Assembly (NCBI GenBank): GCA_037139415.1
Contig: JBAXGN010000023.1
Coordinates: forward strand, 1-53,482
Source: Verrucomicrobiota bacterium
GTDB lineage: Bacteria; Verrucomicrobiota; Verrucomicrobiia; Limisphaerales; Fontisphaeraceae
Direction of reading: 5' to 3'
DNA: 53,482 nt
The notes under the pieces were generated by a model. It saw only the letters and a program-made list of their open reading frames with translations. It made no database searches and was not told where the DNA came from. Made by a program: the position numbers and the translations under genes. Positions 1 to 10,081 of this stretch are shown here, in pieces. Position 1 is the first letter of the stretch, and every line of letters begins with the position of its first letter.

Positions 1-503
1 TGCAAAAATGCAGGTGTTCCCTCTCCTATATTCATCCGAACGTCCCAACCCAAGGGCCACCCACATCCAGTGCTGTCCAGGTCAACCTCGGGAATTTCGG
101 TTACTGTCACCAACCAAGTCCCTGCTAACCGAGTTAGGTCCGCGACTGCTTCCAGCGATGTCGGGAAGAGGCTGATCGAGGGGCGATGGTCGGCATATAT
201 CCAGGTCTTTCGCGTGGCTTTGCCAGCCCCGTTTGACGAGTACGTGGTCGCCCTTGATCACGTTTGGCAAGGGGCAGGGGAAATGGCTAGGTTCGCGCTT
301 GGCGGCGCGACTTGTTGCCGGGGCGGAGTTTGCCCGGAAAACACAGTGAATGTATGGAAACGTGTCATGCGTCTCGTTAAGTCAGTGTGCGAACCGCTGG
401 GAAATTAACCATACACGTTTTTCGTGGCAATCGAAAAGTTTGGAAAAATGGTGGATTAAAATTTGCTGGACGAGTTGGCGCGGGAGCGTCAGCGTGTTTG
501 GCC
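1..503. other. No confident gene
   Basis: Short open frames exist on both strands here, but none shows a recognisable domain, signal peptide or start context. I treat the stretch as intergenic or as the eroded edge of something outside the window. I see no tRNA, terminator or repeat in it. Confidence 0.4.
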
Positions 504-1451
504 ATGCAGATTGAATTGAATCGGATGAGTATCGGACGGTTTTTAATGGCGGCTCTGGTTGGCCTCGGTTGGCTGGCGGGGCATGCGCGCGCGGCGGAGC
601 GTCCGGGCGCAAAGCCGGCCCCGGATTTGGCCAATGAACCGTACGGGCCGCATGCGCGTAATGTGCTGGATCTCTGGAAGGCCAAGAGCGAGTCGCCCAC
701 GCCGCTGGTGGTGTACATTCATGGCGGCGGCTTCAGCGCGGGCAGTAAGGAGACGCTTTCGCCCACGATGTTGGAGGGGCTGTTGCAGGCCGGGATTTCG
801 GTCATGGCCATTAATTACCGGTTGTCGCCGGAGTTCCATTTCCCGGCGCATTATCTGGATTCCGCGCGGGCCATTCAATATGCCCGGCTGCACGCGAAGG
901 AGTGGAATCTGGACCCGCGCCGTGTGGGCGCCACGGGCGGTTCCGCTGGAGCAGGGATTTCGCTGTGGATTGGTTTTCACGATGATCTGGCTGATCCCGC
1001 GAATGCAGACCCGGTGTTGCGCCAATCCACCCGCCTCACTGGCATGGCGGTCATGGGGGCGCAGAGCACGTATGATCCGCGCAAAATCCGGGAATGGGTC
1101 GGCGAGGCGGCGTCGAAGCATCCCGCGCTACCCGGTTTCTATGGCCTTACTTTGGCGGAGACGGAGACGGAGAAAGCGTACCAGCTTTATGAAGCCGCCG
1201 CGCCGATCACGTATCTAACCCGCGATGATCCGCCGGTGATCGCCTTCTATTCCGAGGGGCGCGGGCCGCTCCCCGCCAACGCCCGGCCCGGCACGGGTAT
1301 TCACCACATTAACTTCGGCTTGAAGTTGAAGGAGCGCATGGACCCGCTCGGCATCGAGTGTACGATTCGCCATAGTGACGAAGGCGGGAACATCACGAAG
1401 GATACGGTGGCGTTTTTTGCGCGGCATTTCAAGCTGACGCCCGCGCCTTAA
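504..1451 (+). CDS. Exported alpha/beta hydrolase (esterase/lipase-like)
   Basis: A 315-residue protein with an N-terminal signal peptide (hydrophobic [14 protein letters not shown], then an ARA-like cleavage site) and an alpha/beta-hydrolase core. The oxyanion-hole motif HGGGF is at residues 73-77 and the nucleophile elbow GGSAG at 145-149 (Ser147), the pattern of the hormone-sensitive-lipase/BD-FAE esterases. A C-terminal His near residue 293 (in HSDEGG) probably completes the triad. The frame stays open upstream to 387, but the signal peptide argues for 504 or 525; 525 gives the shortest n-region. No clear Shine-Dalgarno separates the two. It probably hydrolyses carboxyl esters outside the cytoplasm; the substrate is unknown. 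Confidence 0.8.
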   Translation: MQIELNRMSIGRFLMAALVGLGWLAGHARAAERPGAKPAPDLANEPYGPHARNVLDLWKAKSESPTPLVVYIHGGGFSAGSKETLSPTMLEGLLQAGISVMAINYRLSPEFHFPAHYLDSARAIQYARLHAKEWNLDPRRVGATGGSAGAGISLWIGFHDDLADPANADPVLRQSTRLTGMAVMGAQSTYDPRKIREWVGEAASKHPALPGFYGLTLAETETEKAYQLYEAAAPITYLTRDDPPVIAFYSEGRGPLPANARPGTGIHHINFGLKLKERMDPLGIECTIRHSDEGGNITKDTVAFFARHFKLTPAP

Positions 1452-1473
1452 AGTAAAGCCCAGAGACGGTAAC

Positions 1474-2145
1474 TTATTCCTTGTCCTTGTCCTTGTGCGC
1501 GGACTTCTTGTCCACCTCCAGGCACTCCACGGACCATTGTTCGTTGGAGCCGCGCTTGAGATAGGCGTCGTATTCGTAGAGGCGGGGTTCACCGGTCTTC
1601 TTGCCGATGGAATGCACGCGGCCATGCACCCGGAAGCGCCAATCCACACCTTGGATCGCGGTTTTTTCATACGGCTCAAACACGGCGGCTTCCGGCACGT
1701 TGAGCGCTGGCCCGACGAAATTCGTCGCGACGTGGTAGGCGGTCTGGTGCAGGTTGCGGCCCAACCGTTTTTCCCAGGCGGTCAGCGGCACGTCCAAGGT
1801 CAGGTTGGCGGTCTTTTGCCATTTCTTATAGGAGACGTTGGGGGGCGGCGGTTCCGCGCTCTTGGGGGTGCGCGGAAGGCTGAAATACACTCCGGCGGCC
1901 AACCCGGCCACCAACAGCAGCGCGCTGGCCAAGGCCACAGTTTTCCAACGGTGGCCGTTGCCGGCCGGTGCCGGTGAAGCCGCCGACAATAACTGCGAAA
2001 CCGGTCGCCACTGCTGGTGTCCCGGCTCGGCATACAACGTGGTGAGCGCGATTTCCTGCCGGTCCACCATGGCCTGAATTTGTGGCTGGGTGTAAGGCCC
2101 GGTCACTTGGTCGTTTAGCAATAAAACGTAGAGGAGCACTTTCAT
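1474..2145 (-). CDS. GYF_2 (DUF4339) domain membrane protein
   Basis: A 223-residue protein. Residues 3-53 match the GYF_2/DUF4339 fold: a short strand, then GPYTQPQIQ and a W-x-P-V block near residue 46. A proline/alanine linker leads to one membrane helix at about 69-88. The remaining C-terminal part, after an SLPRTPK stretch, is an extracytoplasmic domain I do not recognise, ending in a charged KDKDKE tail. GYF_2 domains are thought to bind proline-rich peptides or tether proteins at the membrane. The gene is convergent with the hydrolase at 504-1451, about 20 bp between stops, and divergent from the nuclease at 2269. Function is not established. Confidence 0.75.
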   Translation of the reverse strand: MKVLLYVLLLNDQVTGPYTQPQIQAMVDRQEIALTTLYAEPGHQQWRPVSQLLSAASPAPAGNGHRWKTVALASALLLVAGLAAGVYFSLPRTPKSAEPPPPNVSYKKWQKTANLTLDVPLTAWEKRLGRNLHQTAYHVATNFVGPALNVPEAAVFEPYEKTAIQGVDWRFRVHGRVHSIGKKTGEPRLYEYDAYLKRGSNEQWSVECLEVDKKSAHKDKDKE

Positions 2146-2268
2146 ACTGGACGTAACGCTTGATTCATTTCAGAGCGTCGAGCGTACTGGCTGCGCCGGG
2201 GTTTGGCGAGTGCAGATTTCTAAGTTTTTCTGTTACGTTGAACCGATTTGTGCCATATTTGATCAGTC

Positions 2269-3645
2269 ATGAAGATAACTAACTTGAATCCCAAGCCGGA
2301 TATTGGCGCCAGCGCCTGGTTCGCGGACCTCGAAGGGCACGGCCTGTTGATGGATGCCGGCACCCATCCTAAATATGATGGGACCGAATCCCTGCCCCTG
2401 TATAACCTGATTGAGCGGCAGGACGTGGATGCCATCGCGATCTCCCATTGCCACCATGATCATATCGGCTCGCTGCCGATTGCTATGCGGCAGTTCCCCA
2501 AAGCCCATGTGTTGCTCAGCGAACTCAGCTATTTCCTGGTGGAGCGGGTGCTGCACAATTCGGTCAACGTGATGACCCGGCAACGCGACGAATACGGCAT
2601 CAAGGAATACCCGTTCTACTCGCACGATGAACTGGATGACCTGGCGCCGCGCTTCCAAGGGTTCCGCTACAACCGGGAGATCGAGTGGGGCTCGTTCAAG
2701 AAGGCCCGCATTGGGGTGCCATCGCCCACGCTGGAGTTCTTTGACGCCGGACACGCGCTGGGATCGGCAGGCCTGATGGTGCGCGGCGAAAAGCAGACGC
2801 TGTTTTACACGGGCGATGTGTGTTTCCACGACCAGACGATCCTCAAGGCGGCCCGGTTCGAAGACGTGCAGGCGGATGTGTTGCTCATGGAAACCACGCG
2901 CGGCAACCGGGCATCGCAACCGGAGTTCAGCCGGGACAAGGAAGTGGAGCGCTTCTCCGCCGCGCTCGAAGCGGTGATCCAGCGCAAGGGATGCGTGCTC
3001 ATTCCCACGTTTGCGCTGGGGCGCACCCAAGAGGTACTGGCCATCCTCAGCCTGCTGTTAAAATCCGGGCGGCTGAAACCGCAGCCGATCTACATTGGCG
3101 GACTGGGACGCGTCTTTACGGAGATTTACGATTTGCAGGCGCATCGCACCCATCGTCAGCACAGCAACCTCCAGCTCCATGAGGCGCTGAATCTAACTGT
3201 GCTGGAGAAGAAGCAGGCGGAATCCATGAAGCTCACGGGCGGGCGCATCTTTGTGCTCACCGCCGGAATGATGTCCGAGCACACCTCCGCGCACGACGTG
3301 GGCATGCGCATGATTAGCGATGAACGCCAGGCGATTTTCTTTGTGGGCTACACCGACCCATCCACCCCGGGAGGGGCGTTGCGTCAGGCGAAACCGGGGG
3401 AGACCTTCCGCTTCAGCCCGCTGGCCGGCGAGGTGACGCGGCGCTGCGAAATCCAGGATTTCGATTTCACGGCCCACGCGCAACGGGAGGACTTGCTGGA
3501 ATTTGTGGGGCGGGTAAATCCGCGCACGGTGTTGCTGGGACACGGCGATGATTCCGCCCGGCAATGGATGGAAGAGCAGATTCGCGTGCGCTGGCCCAAG
3601 ATGAAGGTGATTCAGCCGAAGCCAGGTGAGACAGTGGAAGTGTGA
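2269..3645 (+). CDS. Beta-CASP metallo-beta-lactamase nuclease
   Basis: A 458-residue protein of the metallo-beta-lactamase/beta-CASP superfamily (CPSF73/Ysh1-like RNA processing nucleases). The zinc motif HxHxDH is at residues 60-65 (HCHHDH). Further metal ligands are the His in GHALGSAG (about 163), the Asp in the TGDVCF block and the C-terminal LLGHGDD. The beta-CASP insert holds TFALGRTQEVL and the LTAGMMSEHTS segment. A FDFTAHAQ segment matches the KH/RMMBL-like end of the family. It is likely a cytoplasmic endo- or exoribonuclease. It stands alone with its own start 6 codons into the conserved fold, so the start is well constrained. Confidence 0.88.
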   Translation: MKITNLNPKPDIGASAWFADLEGHGLLMDAGTHPKYDGTESLPLYNLIERQDVDAIAISHCHHDHIGSLPIAMRQFPKAHVLLSELSYFLVERVLHNSVNVMTRQRDEYGIKEYPFYSHDELDDLAPRFQGFRYNREIEWGSFKKARIGVPSPTLEFFDAGHALGSAGLMVRGEKQTLFYTGDVCFHDQTILKAARFEDVQADVLLMETTRGNRASQPEFSRDKEVERFSAALEAVIQRKGCVLIPTFALGRTQEVLAILSLLLKSGRLKPQPIYIGGLGRVFTEIYDLQAHRTHRQHSNLQLHEALNLTVLEKKQAESMKLTGGRIFVLTAGMMSEHTSAHDVGMRMISDERQAIFFVGYTDPSTPGGALRQAKPGETFRFSPLAGEVTRRCEIQDFDFTAHAQREDLLEFVGRVNPRTVLLGHGDDSARQWMEEQIRVRWPKMKVIQPKPGETVEV

Positions 3646-3668
3646 ACGAGAAAACCGAATACCGAAAG

Positions 3669-3811
3669 AAATCCGAATACCGAATCGGAAGACTTTTGCA
3701 GGAAAATTTATGGGCATAAAAATGGCAGGTAAAAAATGATACGAAGAAGATAAAAGCCAGGAGTTGGAATCCGGTAGCTTGTGCCCGCTTCGGACTTCGG
3801 TATTCGGATTT
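3669..3811. repeat. 16-bp perfect inverted repeat downstream of the nuclease gene
   Basis: The arm AAATCCGAATACCGAA at 3669-3684 is exactly complementary to TTCGGTATTCGGATTT at 3796-3811. Extra degenerate copies of the CCGAATACCGAA core sit beside the left arm at about 3654-3668. The pair lies between two convergent genes. The spacing of 111 bp is too long for a simple terminator, so it is better described as an intergenic repeat pair. Confidence 0.6.
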
Positions 3812-3828
3812 CGGATTTAAGGTCCACG

Positions 3829-5955
3829 TTATTCGTGCCGCAAAGCCTCAATCGGATTCATCGCAGCGGCGCGTTGAGCAGGGTACATGCCAAACACAAC
3901 CCCCACGGTCATGGCGATAAAGAACGCCAGTGGGATGGACCACGGCACAATCAAGGGGACGACATTCTGGATGGAGTCAGGCATGGCCTTCATCATGCGG
4001 GGGAAGAGTTGTTCCAGCAAAAAACGCAGTCCGCTCATGGCCGGCGAGCAGAGTAATCCCCCCAGGATGCCGGTGATGCCACCCACTGTGGCCAGTGAAA
4101 GCGTCTCCACCAGGAATTGCACCGTGATATCGTGGCGGCGCGCGCCGAGGGCGCGGCGGATGCCGATCTCCCGGGTGCGCTCCGTGACCGTGGCGAGCAT
4201 GATGTTCATGATGCCGATGCCGCCGACCACCAGCGAGATGGCGGCGATCAGCCCCATCATGGCAATGAACATCAGGCGGGTGTTGCGGGCCTGCTCCAAT
4301 AATTCCAGCGGCACCGTAATGCGGTAATCCTCCTGCTCATGGGTTTTGGACAGCATCCGCCGAATCATTTCCGCCGTCTCCATCACTTTATCCTGCTCGC
4401 GCACTTTGACCGTCACCTGGCTGGCAATGGGCACACCGTCCGAGGTGCGCGAATAAAAATCGCCAATGCGCGCCCACAAGGTCGAGATGGGGATATAGAC
4501 ATCGCGCGAAAAGTCCTGGCCGCGCACCACGCCCGGTATGGCACTGGCCACCGCGCGTTCCTTCATCACACCCACCACCCGATAATAGTCCCCTTCGATA
4601 TGGATGGAACAGCCCAGCGGGTTCTGATGCATGAACAACTCGTGTGCTATTCCAACGGCCAGCACGCACACTTTCAGGTTCTGCTTCACTTCGGTATCCG
4701 TGATGAAATGCCCTTTATCCACCTCCATGCGGTTGAGATCAAGGTACGCGGGAGACACCCCCACTACACGGCCCGAAACCGAGTGTTCGCCATAGCGCAG
4801 TTCGCGGCGGTAAAGCTCCTTGATCGGCACGCATTTTTCGATGGTGGGAATCGTGGCCTCCATGTGGCGAAAATCATCCAGCGTGATGCCATAGGGTGCG
4901 TAACTGACGCGGCGGGTGGTCTGGCCAGCCGAGGGCGGCGAGGAGATCAGCAGGATGTTATTGGCGCCGAGTTCGGCGATTTGTTGCTGCGCCTTGTAGC
5001 TAATGCCCTCCCCGATGGCCAGCAGCCAGATGACGCTGGCCACCCCGATAAAAATGCCTAAAATGGTCAGCAGCGAGCGCAACGGATGCAGCGCGAGACT
5101 TTTAATGCCCATCTGCCAGACGCGCAGGCGCGCTTGAAGCCAGGCGGCCAAACCACCTTTCTCCGCCAGCCCTGACGCTGCTTCCGCTGGGGCGTGATCC
5201 GCCAGACGGGTGCCCTCCTTTCCCGGTCCAGACACGGTGACCGGCGGACGCACCCGTTCATCGGTTTGAATCGTACCATCCCGCAAACGCACAATGCGGC
5301 GGGCACGGCGGGCAATGTCCTCCTCGTGGGTCACCATGATGATGGTTCGGCCCTCGTCGTTCAGCCGATCGAGGATGTTTAGAATTTCATGCGAAGTGAC
5401 GGTATCCAGGTTACCAGTGGGTTCGTCCGCCAGGATGAACTGGGGATGATTGGCCAGGCTGCGGGCGATGGCGGCGCGCTGCTGTTGCCCGCCGGAAAGT
5501 TGCATGGGCCGGTGTCCCAGGCGGTCGCCCAAGCCCACCTCTGCGGCGAGTGCGCGGCACCGGTCGCGATCCGCACCAGTGATATTCCCTTGGTAATAGA
5601 GCGGGGATTCGATGTTTTCCAGGACCGTGAGCTGCTGGATCAAATTGTACGATTGAAAAACAAAGCCAATGTGCGACGCGCGAATCAGCGACAACCGGTC
5701 GTCCTCAAGTTGCGCCACATCCTCGCCTGCGAGAAAATAATGACCGGAGCTGGGTTGATCCAGGCAGCCCAGCACATTCAGCAGCGTGCTCTTGCCGGAG
5801 CCAGAGGGGCCCATGATGGCGACATAATCCCCTTGCGGTACCTCCAGGTTCACCCCGCGCAACGCGCGCACAATCTCCCCGCCCAGCCGGTATTCCTTAT
5901 GCAGGTTTTCGATGCGCACCGCAAAACCGTGGGTCGTTGGGGTTGGCTCAGTCAT
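3829..5955 (-). CDS. macB: MacB-like ABC transporter, fused ATPase and permease
   Basis: A 708-residue fusion. Residues 10-235 are an ABC ATPase with Walker A GPSGSGKST (49-57), signature LSGGQ (153-157) and Walker B ILADEP (about 174-179). A linker leads to a membrane half with one helix near 290-310, a large periplasmic MacB_PCD domain, and three C-terminal helices with the FtsX motif (GIGIMNIMLATVTERTREIG). This is the MacB arrangement, which powers tripartite efflux of macrolides, peptides or lipids. The frame is open further upstream, but that part is an arginine/proline-rich overlap with the preceding gene. The start at 5955 lies 4 bp after the stop of the adaptor gene, so the two are translationally linked. 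Confidence 0.92.
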   Translation of the reverse strand: MTEPTPTTHGFAVRIENLHKEYRLGGEIVRALRGVNLEVPQGDYVAIMGPSGSGKSTLLNVLGCLDQPSSGHYFLAGEDVAQLEDDRLSLIRASHIGFVFQSYNLIQQLTVLENIESPLYYQGNITGADRDRCRALAAEVGLGDRLGHRPMQLSGGQQQRAAIARSLANHPQFILADEPTGNLDTVTSHEILNILDRLNDEGRTIIMVTHEEDIARRARRIVRLRDGTIQTDERVRPPVTVSGPGKEGTRLADHAPAEAASGLAEKGGLAAWLQARLRVWQMGIKSLALHPLRSLLTILGIFIGVASVIWLLAIGEGISYKAQQQIAELGANNILLISSPPSAGQTTRRVSYAPYGITLDDFRHMEATIPTIEKCVPIKELYRRELRYGEHSVSGRVVGVSPAYLDLNRMEVDKGHFITDTEVKQNLKVCVLAVGIAHELFMHQNPLGCSIHIEGDYYRVVGVMKERAVASAIPGVVRGQDFSRDVYIPISTLWARIGDFYSRTSDGVPIASQVTVKVREQDKVMETAEMIRRMLSKTHEQEDYRITVPLELLEQARNTRLMFIAMMGLIAAISLVVGGIGIMNIMLATVTERTREIGIRRALGARRHDITVQFLVETLSLATVGGITGILGGLLCSPAMSGLRFLLEQLFPRMMKAMPDSIQNVVPLIVPWSIPLAFFIAMTVGVVFGMYPAQRAAAMNPIEALRHE

Positions 5956-5959
5956 GCCC

Positions 5960-7543
5960 TCATGGCCGGGAGACGGCTGCCGGGACAGGTTTTTCGGTCG
6001 CCGAGGCCACCGCGGCCTTGGGCTTGGCGGGCGACGGCACCGTGGTCTTGGCGGGTAATGGCGCAACGGGTTTAACCGGCGGCGGAGCGGGCGGCGGCGT
6101 GATCGCTGCCGGAAAGACCACTTCATTTTCAAAGCGTTGCGGGTTCAACACCACCTGGTCTTGGGCCTGCAATCCCTGGCGGATGATTACGGATTTGTCA
6201 TTGGCCGCACCCACCCGGACTTCGCGGGCCTCGAGGAATTCACCCAGCACTTGCACGAGGCAAAACAGCCGGCCTTTGCGTTCAAACACGGCGGGCAACG
6301 GCACATGGATCGCGTTTTCGTAACGGGCGACCTGAATGGACACTTCCGCCGTCATGCCGGAGCGCAGGCCAAGCGGCGGCTCAACAATGTCCACCTCGGT
6401 GGAATACTCCTTGATGTGCGCCGTGAGCGTGGAAGCGGGCGGCAGCGGGTATTCCCCCACGCGCACCACCTTGCCAGTCAAATCATGGTTGGGCAGCGCG
6501 TCTATTTTGATATAGGCGGTCATACCGGGCTTCACCCGATTGATGCGAGACTCATTGATCTTGGCCACCACCCGCATGCGCTTGGGATCCGGCAGACGGA
6601 ACATGATCTGGCGCTCGCGCACCGTGCGGCCTTCGCCGATGAGCACGTCGCTGGCCATACTGCGGGACCGAGAATCATTGGCATAGACGACCTGGCCGGT
6701 AGCTGGGGCGCGAATGGTGCATTTCTTGATCTGATCCTCAATCTGGTCCTGTTTCAATTGATCCAGCTTATAGGTGCTTTCGCGCGAGCGCAGGCGCGCC
6801 TCGGCGGTCTCCACGTCCACCTGCAGTTTGCTAAGGGTGCGCTGCTTGGTGAAATTACGCAGCGTCTGGAGCCGGACCTGGGCGGAATCGAGATCCTTGC
6901 GGGCCTTTTCCACTGCGAATTTATCCGCCTCCACCTGGGTATCCGAGACATAGCCGCGGGCCACCATGCGCTCGCTGTACCGCAGGTATTCCTCGGCGCG
7001 CCGAACGTTTTCACGGGCGACAAATTCCGCGCTTTCCAAGCCGTCCTCCTCCTGGCGGTACAGGTTTCCCTCATATTCTTTCAATACCATTTTGGCAGAT
7101 TCCACATCCGCTTGGGCTTGGATGAGATACGCCTTGCTGTTGTACACAACGATCTGTTGCGCCAGCAGGTCACTTTGCAAAACCGAATCATCCAAGCGGG
7201 CCAGCAAATCACCTTTTTTCACATACGAACCCTCCAACACCAGTTCCAAAATGAGGGTGCCGCCGATGGCGCGGGATTGCACTTCGCAACGGATTTCGAT
7301 GCTGCGCGAGCTTTCCACTTCGCCCGGCTCAACCACTTCCTCCAGGAAAAGTCCCTTTTCCACCGGGGCCAACAGCGGTATGCCCGCATCCCCGCCAGCG
7401 GTGGCGGGTGAGCGCCATTTGATAATCCCCCAACTCAGCAGCGCCACCCCGAGGAGCCCCGCGAGCCACAGGCGGCGCCGCGATTTGCGGCGCGGTGGCA
7501 CGGATGCTCCACTCGTCTCAATGGTGTTTTTTTGCTTATCCAT
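5960..7543 (-). CDS. macA: MacA/HlyD-family periplasmic adaptor
   Basis: A 527-residue membrane-fusion protein. After a basic N-terminus (SRRRLW) comes one membrane anchor (LAGLLGVALLSWGIIKW, about 27-43). The biotinyl-lipoyl half-motifs flank a long alpha-hairpin of coiled coil (about 125-270). Then come the beta-barrel and membrane-proximal domains, which contain GMTAYIKIDALPNHDLTGKV and GMTAEVSIQ. The tail after about 475 is an Ala/Pro-rich low-complexity extension not needed by the family. It links the inner-membrane ATPase downstream (4-bp gap) to the outer-membrane channel upstream (12-bp gap). Substrate cannot be read from the sequence. Confidence 0.9.
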   Translation of the reverse strand: MDKQKNTIETSGASVPPRRKSRRRLWLAGLLGVALLSWGIIKWRSPATAGGDAGIPLLAPVEKGLFLEEVVEPGEVESSRSIEIRCEVQSRAIGGTLILELVLEGSYVKKGDLLARLDDSVLQSDLLAQQIVVYNSKAYLIQAQADVESAKMVLKEYEGNLYRQEEDGLESAEFVARENVRRAEEYLRYSERMVARGYVSDTQVEADKFAVEKARKDLDSAQVRLQTLRNFTKQRTLSKLQVDVETAEARLRSRESTYKLDQLKQDQIEDQIKKCTIRAPATGQVVYANDSRSRSMASDVLIGEGRTVRERQIMFRLPDPKRMRVVAKINESRINRVKPGMTAYIKIDALPNHDLTGKVVRVGEYPLPPASTLTAHIKEYSTEVDIVEPPLGLRSGMTAEVSIQVARYENAIHVPLPAVFERKGRLFCLVQVLGEFLEAREVRVGAANDKSVIIRQGLQAQDQVVLNPQRFENEVVFPAAITPPPAPPPVKPVAPLPAKTTVPSPAKPKAAVASATEKPVPAAVSRP

Positions 7544-7555
7544 GGTGTGCTTTAA

Positions 7556-10081
7556 TCAAGGAGCTTCTGGAGTTAAATGATCGCGGGCCATGATCGCAAT
7601 CTTTTCCTTGGCCGGCGCCAGCGTGTTCAGCGTCAGCGCGCCGGGATCCTGCCAGAGCCCCGCTTGGTTGAGCTTCATGGTGCCCAGTTCAAAGTCCAGC
7701 AGCATCCGCAATACATAATAATTTACCCAGCTCTTCAGGAAATCATTCTGCGCATCCAGCAGATCGCTCAAGGCGCTCAGCAAGTCGCGCGCGGTGGTGG
7801 CGCCAAATACCGCTTGCACCCCCGGCCGCGGCGGCTCGGTAAGGCGCAGCCGCGCCAGGTCCACCTGGCGGATGGCGGATTCCACGGCGGCACGGCGGAT
7901 TTCAAAATTGACCAGGCTAAGATCAACCAAGCGCACCGTGTTGCGCAGGCTCTGCGTGATACGATCTTCAAACAGGAGGTAATCCCGCCGGGCTTTCTGG
8001 AACTCGATGAGCGTCTGCCGGTAGGTGTTGCGCTCCGCTTGGCGGATAAGCGGGGTGTCAAACGTCAATCCCAGGCGCAGCCGGGCGGTTTTCTCATCGA
8101 AGTGCGCAGGGTTGTTGTCCGTGGTACGCAGGTCGCCATTCATGGTGATGGAGACATCGCCTCTCAACGCGTCGGCATCGGTCTCCACTTTGCGCCAGGC
8201 GTCCACCAACTGGGCACGGGCATTGCGCCAGTCCAGCCGGTTTTCGCGCGCGACGGCCAGGGCGGATTCCATGGTGACCGCCACCGGTTCCAGCATCATC
8301 TGTTGCAGCCGGGCCGACGCCTGGCTCAGGGATAACTCAAGCAGCAGGCTGGATAGTTCAGAGGTGGCGGATGACACGCTGTCGCGGGCCTCCTCCACAT
8401 TCATTTGGTCCAATTGCCCGCTGAGATGTTCGAGGACGGATAGGGCGCCATCCAACTGTTTCTTAAGGCGGGTCATGTTTTGCTCCACCAGTTTAAGATC
8501 GTCATCCAAACTCTCCGCCTGAAGCACCTTGGGATTCAACCCCGCTTCGGCCACCTCCGGCCGGTTTTGCAGCGTTTTCATCTGGGCTTTGCGTTGGGCA
8601 ATGACCGCGCGGAAATTGGCCAGATCCTGCTGCGCCTCGTCCCATTGTTGCATGATGGCGGGCCGGATTTTTTCCAGCGGTTGCAGCAAGGTTTTAAGCT
8701 GGGGAATGGTGCGGACCCGGTCGCGATCACGGGAGTGCTGGGCGATGGCATCGGCATCCGCTTGCAAACGGGTGATCTCCGGATCCATCAGGGTGAACCG
8801 CTCGATCAATGGATCTTTGACCGAGACCTCGATTTCCGGCGGAAGCCCCAGATACATTTTGAACGCCTCCACGCGCGCCTTGTAAGCCGCGCGGGCGGAA
8901 AGCAGGCTGCTTTGGCCCCGATACAGCGACACCAGCGCCTGGTCCACTTGCAGGCGGGAAGACAGGCGCCCGGCCTCAAACGCGGATTGCAATTGCTCGT
9001 GCGTGGTGCGTAGCGCCGCCACGTTGGCCTCGGTGTTCAAGACCAGTTGCTCCTCTTGCAACATCCCGAGGAAACCGCCGGCATCGGCGGTGGCCGAACG
9101 TCCAGTGGGGGTTCCCGCGAGCAACCCAAGCCCGGCGGATCCAATCGCGCCCGACCGCGTCGGCCCTTCTCCCGGGTAGCGTCCGGTCACCAGTTCCACC
9201 ACGAAACCCTGCTGGTACTGGTACATCTGGCGCACGTTATCCAGCAGCCGCCGCTCAGAGAGCGTCAGCCGCTCCAACACTTTGGCCCGACTCGCGCCCC
9301 GTAACAGCGGTTGCACCACGCTGAAATTGGCCACGCTGGAAAACGTATCTTCACCCGGCCCCTTGATGTTCCATACCACATCGTTGGCCAAACCGATTAG
9401 CAGTTCTCCGCCCGTGGCGGCGATGCGGTCCGCCTGGGTGTGGGAAGCGGTGTCCGCTTTCTTCAACGTCATGCCGGCAGGTTTAGCCCCGGTGGACGCG
9501 TAGTATTCCGGACGGGTTTCCGTGTAAAGCGTGGAACTGCCAAAGCCAAATTGCACATCAAACCGAAACCGCTCAAACGTCACGTCCAGGGCCGCGAGAT
9601 ACAAATCTTCTCGCTCCTGCTGGAACGCCCGCGAATTCAGCAACCCGATATGCATGGCGTTGGTGATGTCCAGTCGCACTCGGCCCTTTTCATCATAAGG
9701 CAGATATTTTCGCCATTGACCATCATCCACCGGCACCGGCTGACCGCGTTTTTCCCAGACGCGTGCGCCTTTTTTTCCATCCACCACCTGGAGATAACGA
9801 TGGGCGTCAGGATCATCCGGCGGGGGTGGGGGCTTGTCCTTGTCATTGGGATCGTGCAGCCGTGAGCTGATGGGTGGTTCCACGGAAAAGTTAGTCAGCG
9901 CAACCCGGGCATCCGTGTTTTTTTCGCGGATCAACGCATAGACTTCCTGATCGGCCTGTTGCCGATAATGGGCACGGGTACATCCGGCGAGGAGAACTGC
10001 CAGTAGCAGGCAGCCAAACGCGATGCCACCCGGAAGGACTTTCCGGGCGGCACGGGCGGACGCTCTGTGGCCATGCGACAT
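7556..10081 (-). CDS. Large TolC-family outer membrane efflux lipoprotein
   Basis: An 841-residue protein with a lipoprotein signal (LLAVLLAGC, lipidated Cys34). The body resembles TolC/NodT outer-membrane efflux proteins: long amphipathic helices with repeated coiled-coil stretches, TE and QVDLARLRL-type signature segments, and two halves. Typical TolC proteins have 430-500 residues. The excess here comes from an N-terminal extension (about 35-150) and a mid-protein coiled-coil insertion (about 440-560, rich in DDLKLVEQNMTRLKKQ-like heptads). It is first in the minus-strand operon and followed by the adaptor and the MacB-like pump. A longer periplasmic tunnel is one possible meaning of the extra coiled coil; that is inference. 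Confidence 0.85.
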   Translation of the reverse strand: MSHGHRASARAARKVLPGGIAFGCLLLAVLLAGCTRAHYRQQADQEVYALIREKNTDARVALTNFSVEPPISSRLHDPNDKDKPPPPPDDPDAHRYLQVVDGKKGARVWEKRGQPVPVDDGQWRKYLPYDEKGRVRLDITNAMHIGLLNSRAFQQEREDLYLAALDVTFERFRFDVQFGFGSSTLYTETRPEYYASTGAKPAGMTLKKADTASHTQADRIAATGGELLIGLANDVVWNIKGPGEDTFSSVANFSVVQPLLRGASRAKVLERLTLSERRLLDNVRQMYQYQQGFVVELVTGRYPGEGPTRSGAIGSAGLGLLAGTPTGRSATADAGGFLGMLQEEQLVLNTEANVAALRTTHEQLQSAFEAGRLSSRLQVDQALVSLYRGQSSLLSARAAYKARVEAFKMYLGLPPEIEVSVKDPLIERFTLMDPEITRLQADADAIAQHSRDRDRVRTIPQLKTLLQPLEKIRPAIMQQWDEAQQDLANFRAVIAQRKAQMKTLQNRPEVAEAGLNPKVLQAESLDDDLKLVEQNMTRLKKQLDGALSVLEHLSGQLDQMNVEEARDSVSSATSELSSLLLELSLSQASARLQQMMLEPVAVTMESALAVARENRLDWRNARAQLVDAWRKVETDADALRGDVSITMNGDLRTTDNNPAHFDEKTARLRLGLTFDTPLIRQAERNTYRQTLIEFQKARRDYLLFEDRITQSLRNTVRLVDLSLVNFEIRRAAVESAIRQVDLARLRLTEPPRPGVQAVFGATTARDLLSALSDLLDAQNDFLKSWVNYYVLRMLLDFELGTMKLNQAGLWQDPGALTLNTLAPAKEKIAIMARDHLTPEAP

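Noticed and set aside
70-408. Plus-strand open frame of 112 codons at the window start
   Set aside because: No signal, domain or start site, and overlapped by another open frame on the other strand; probably chance in GC-rich DNA.
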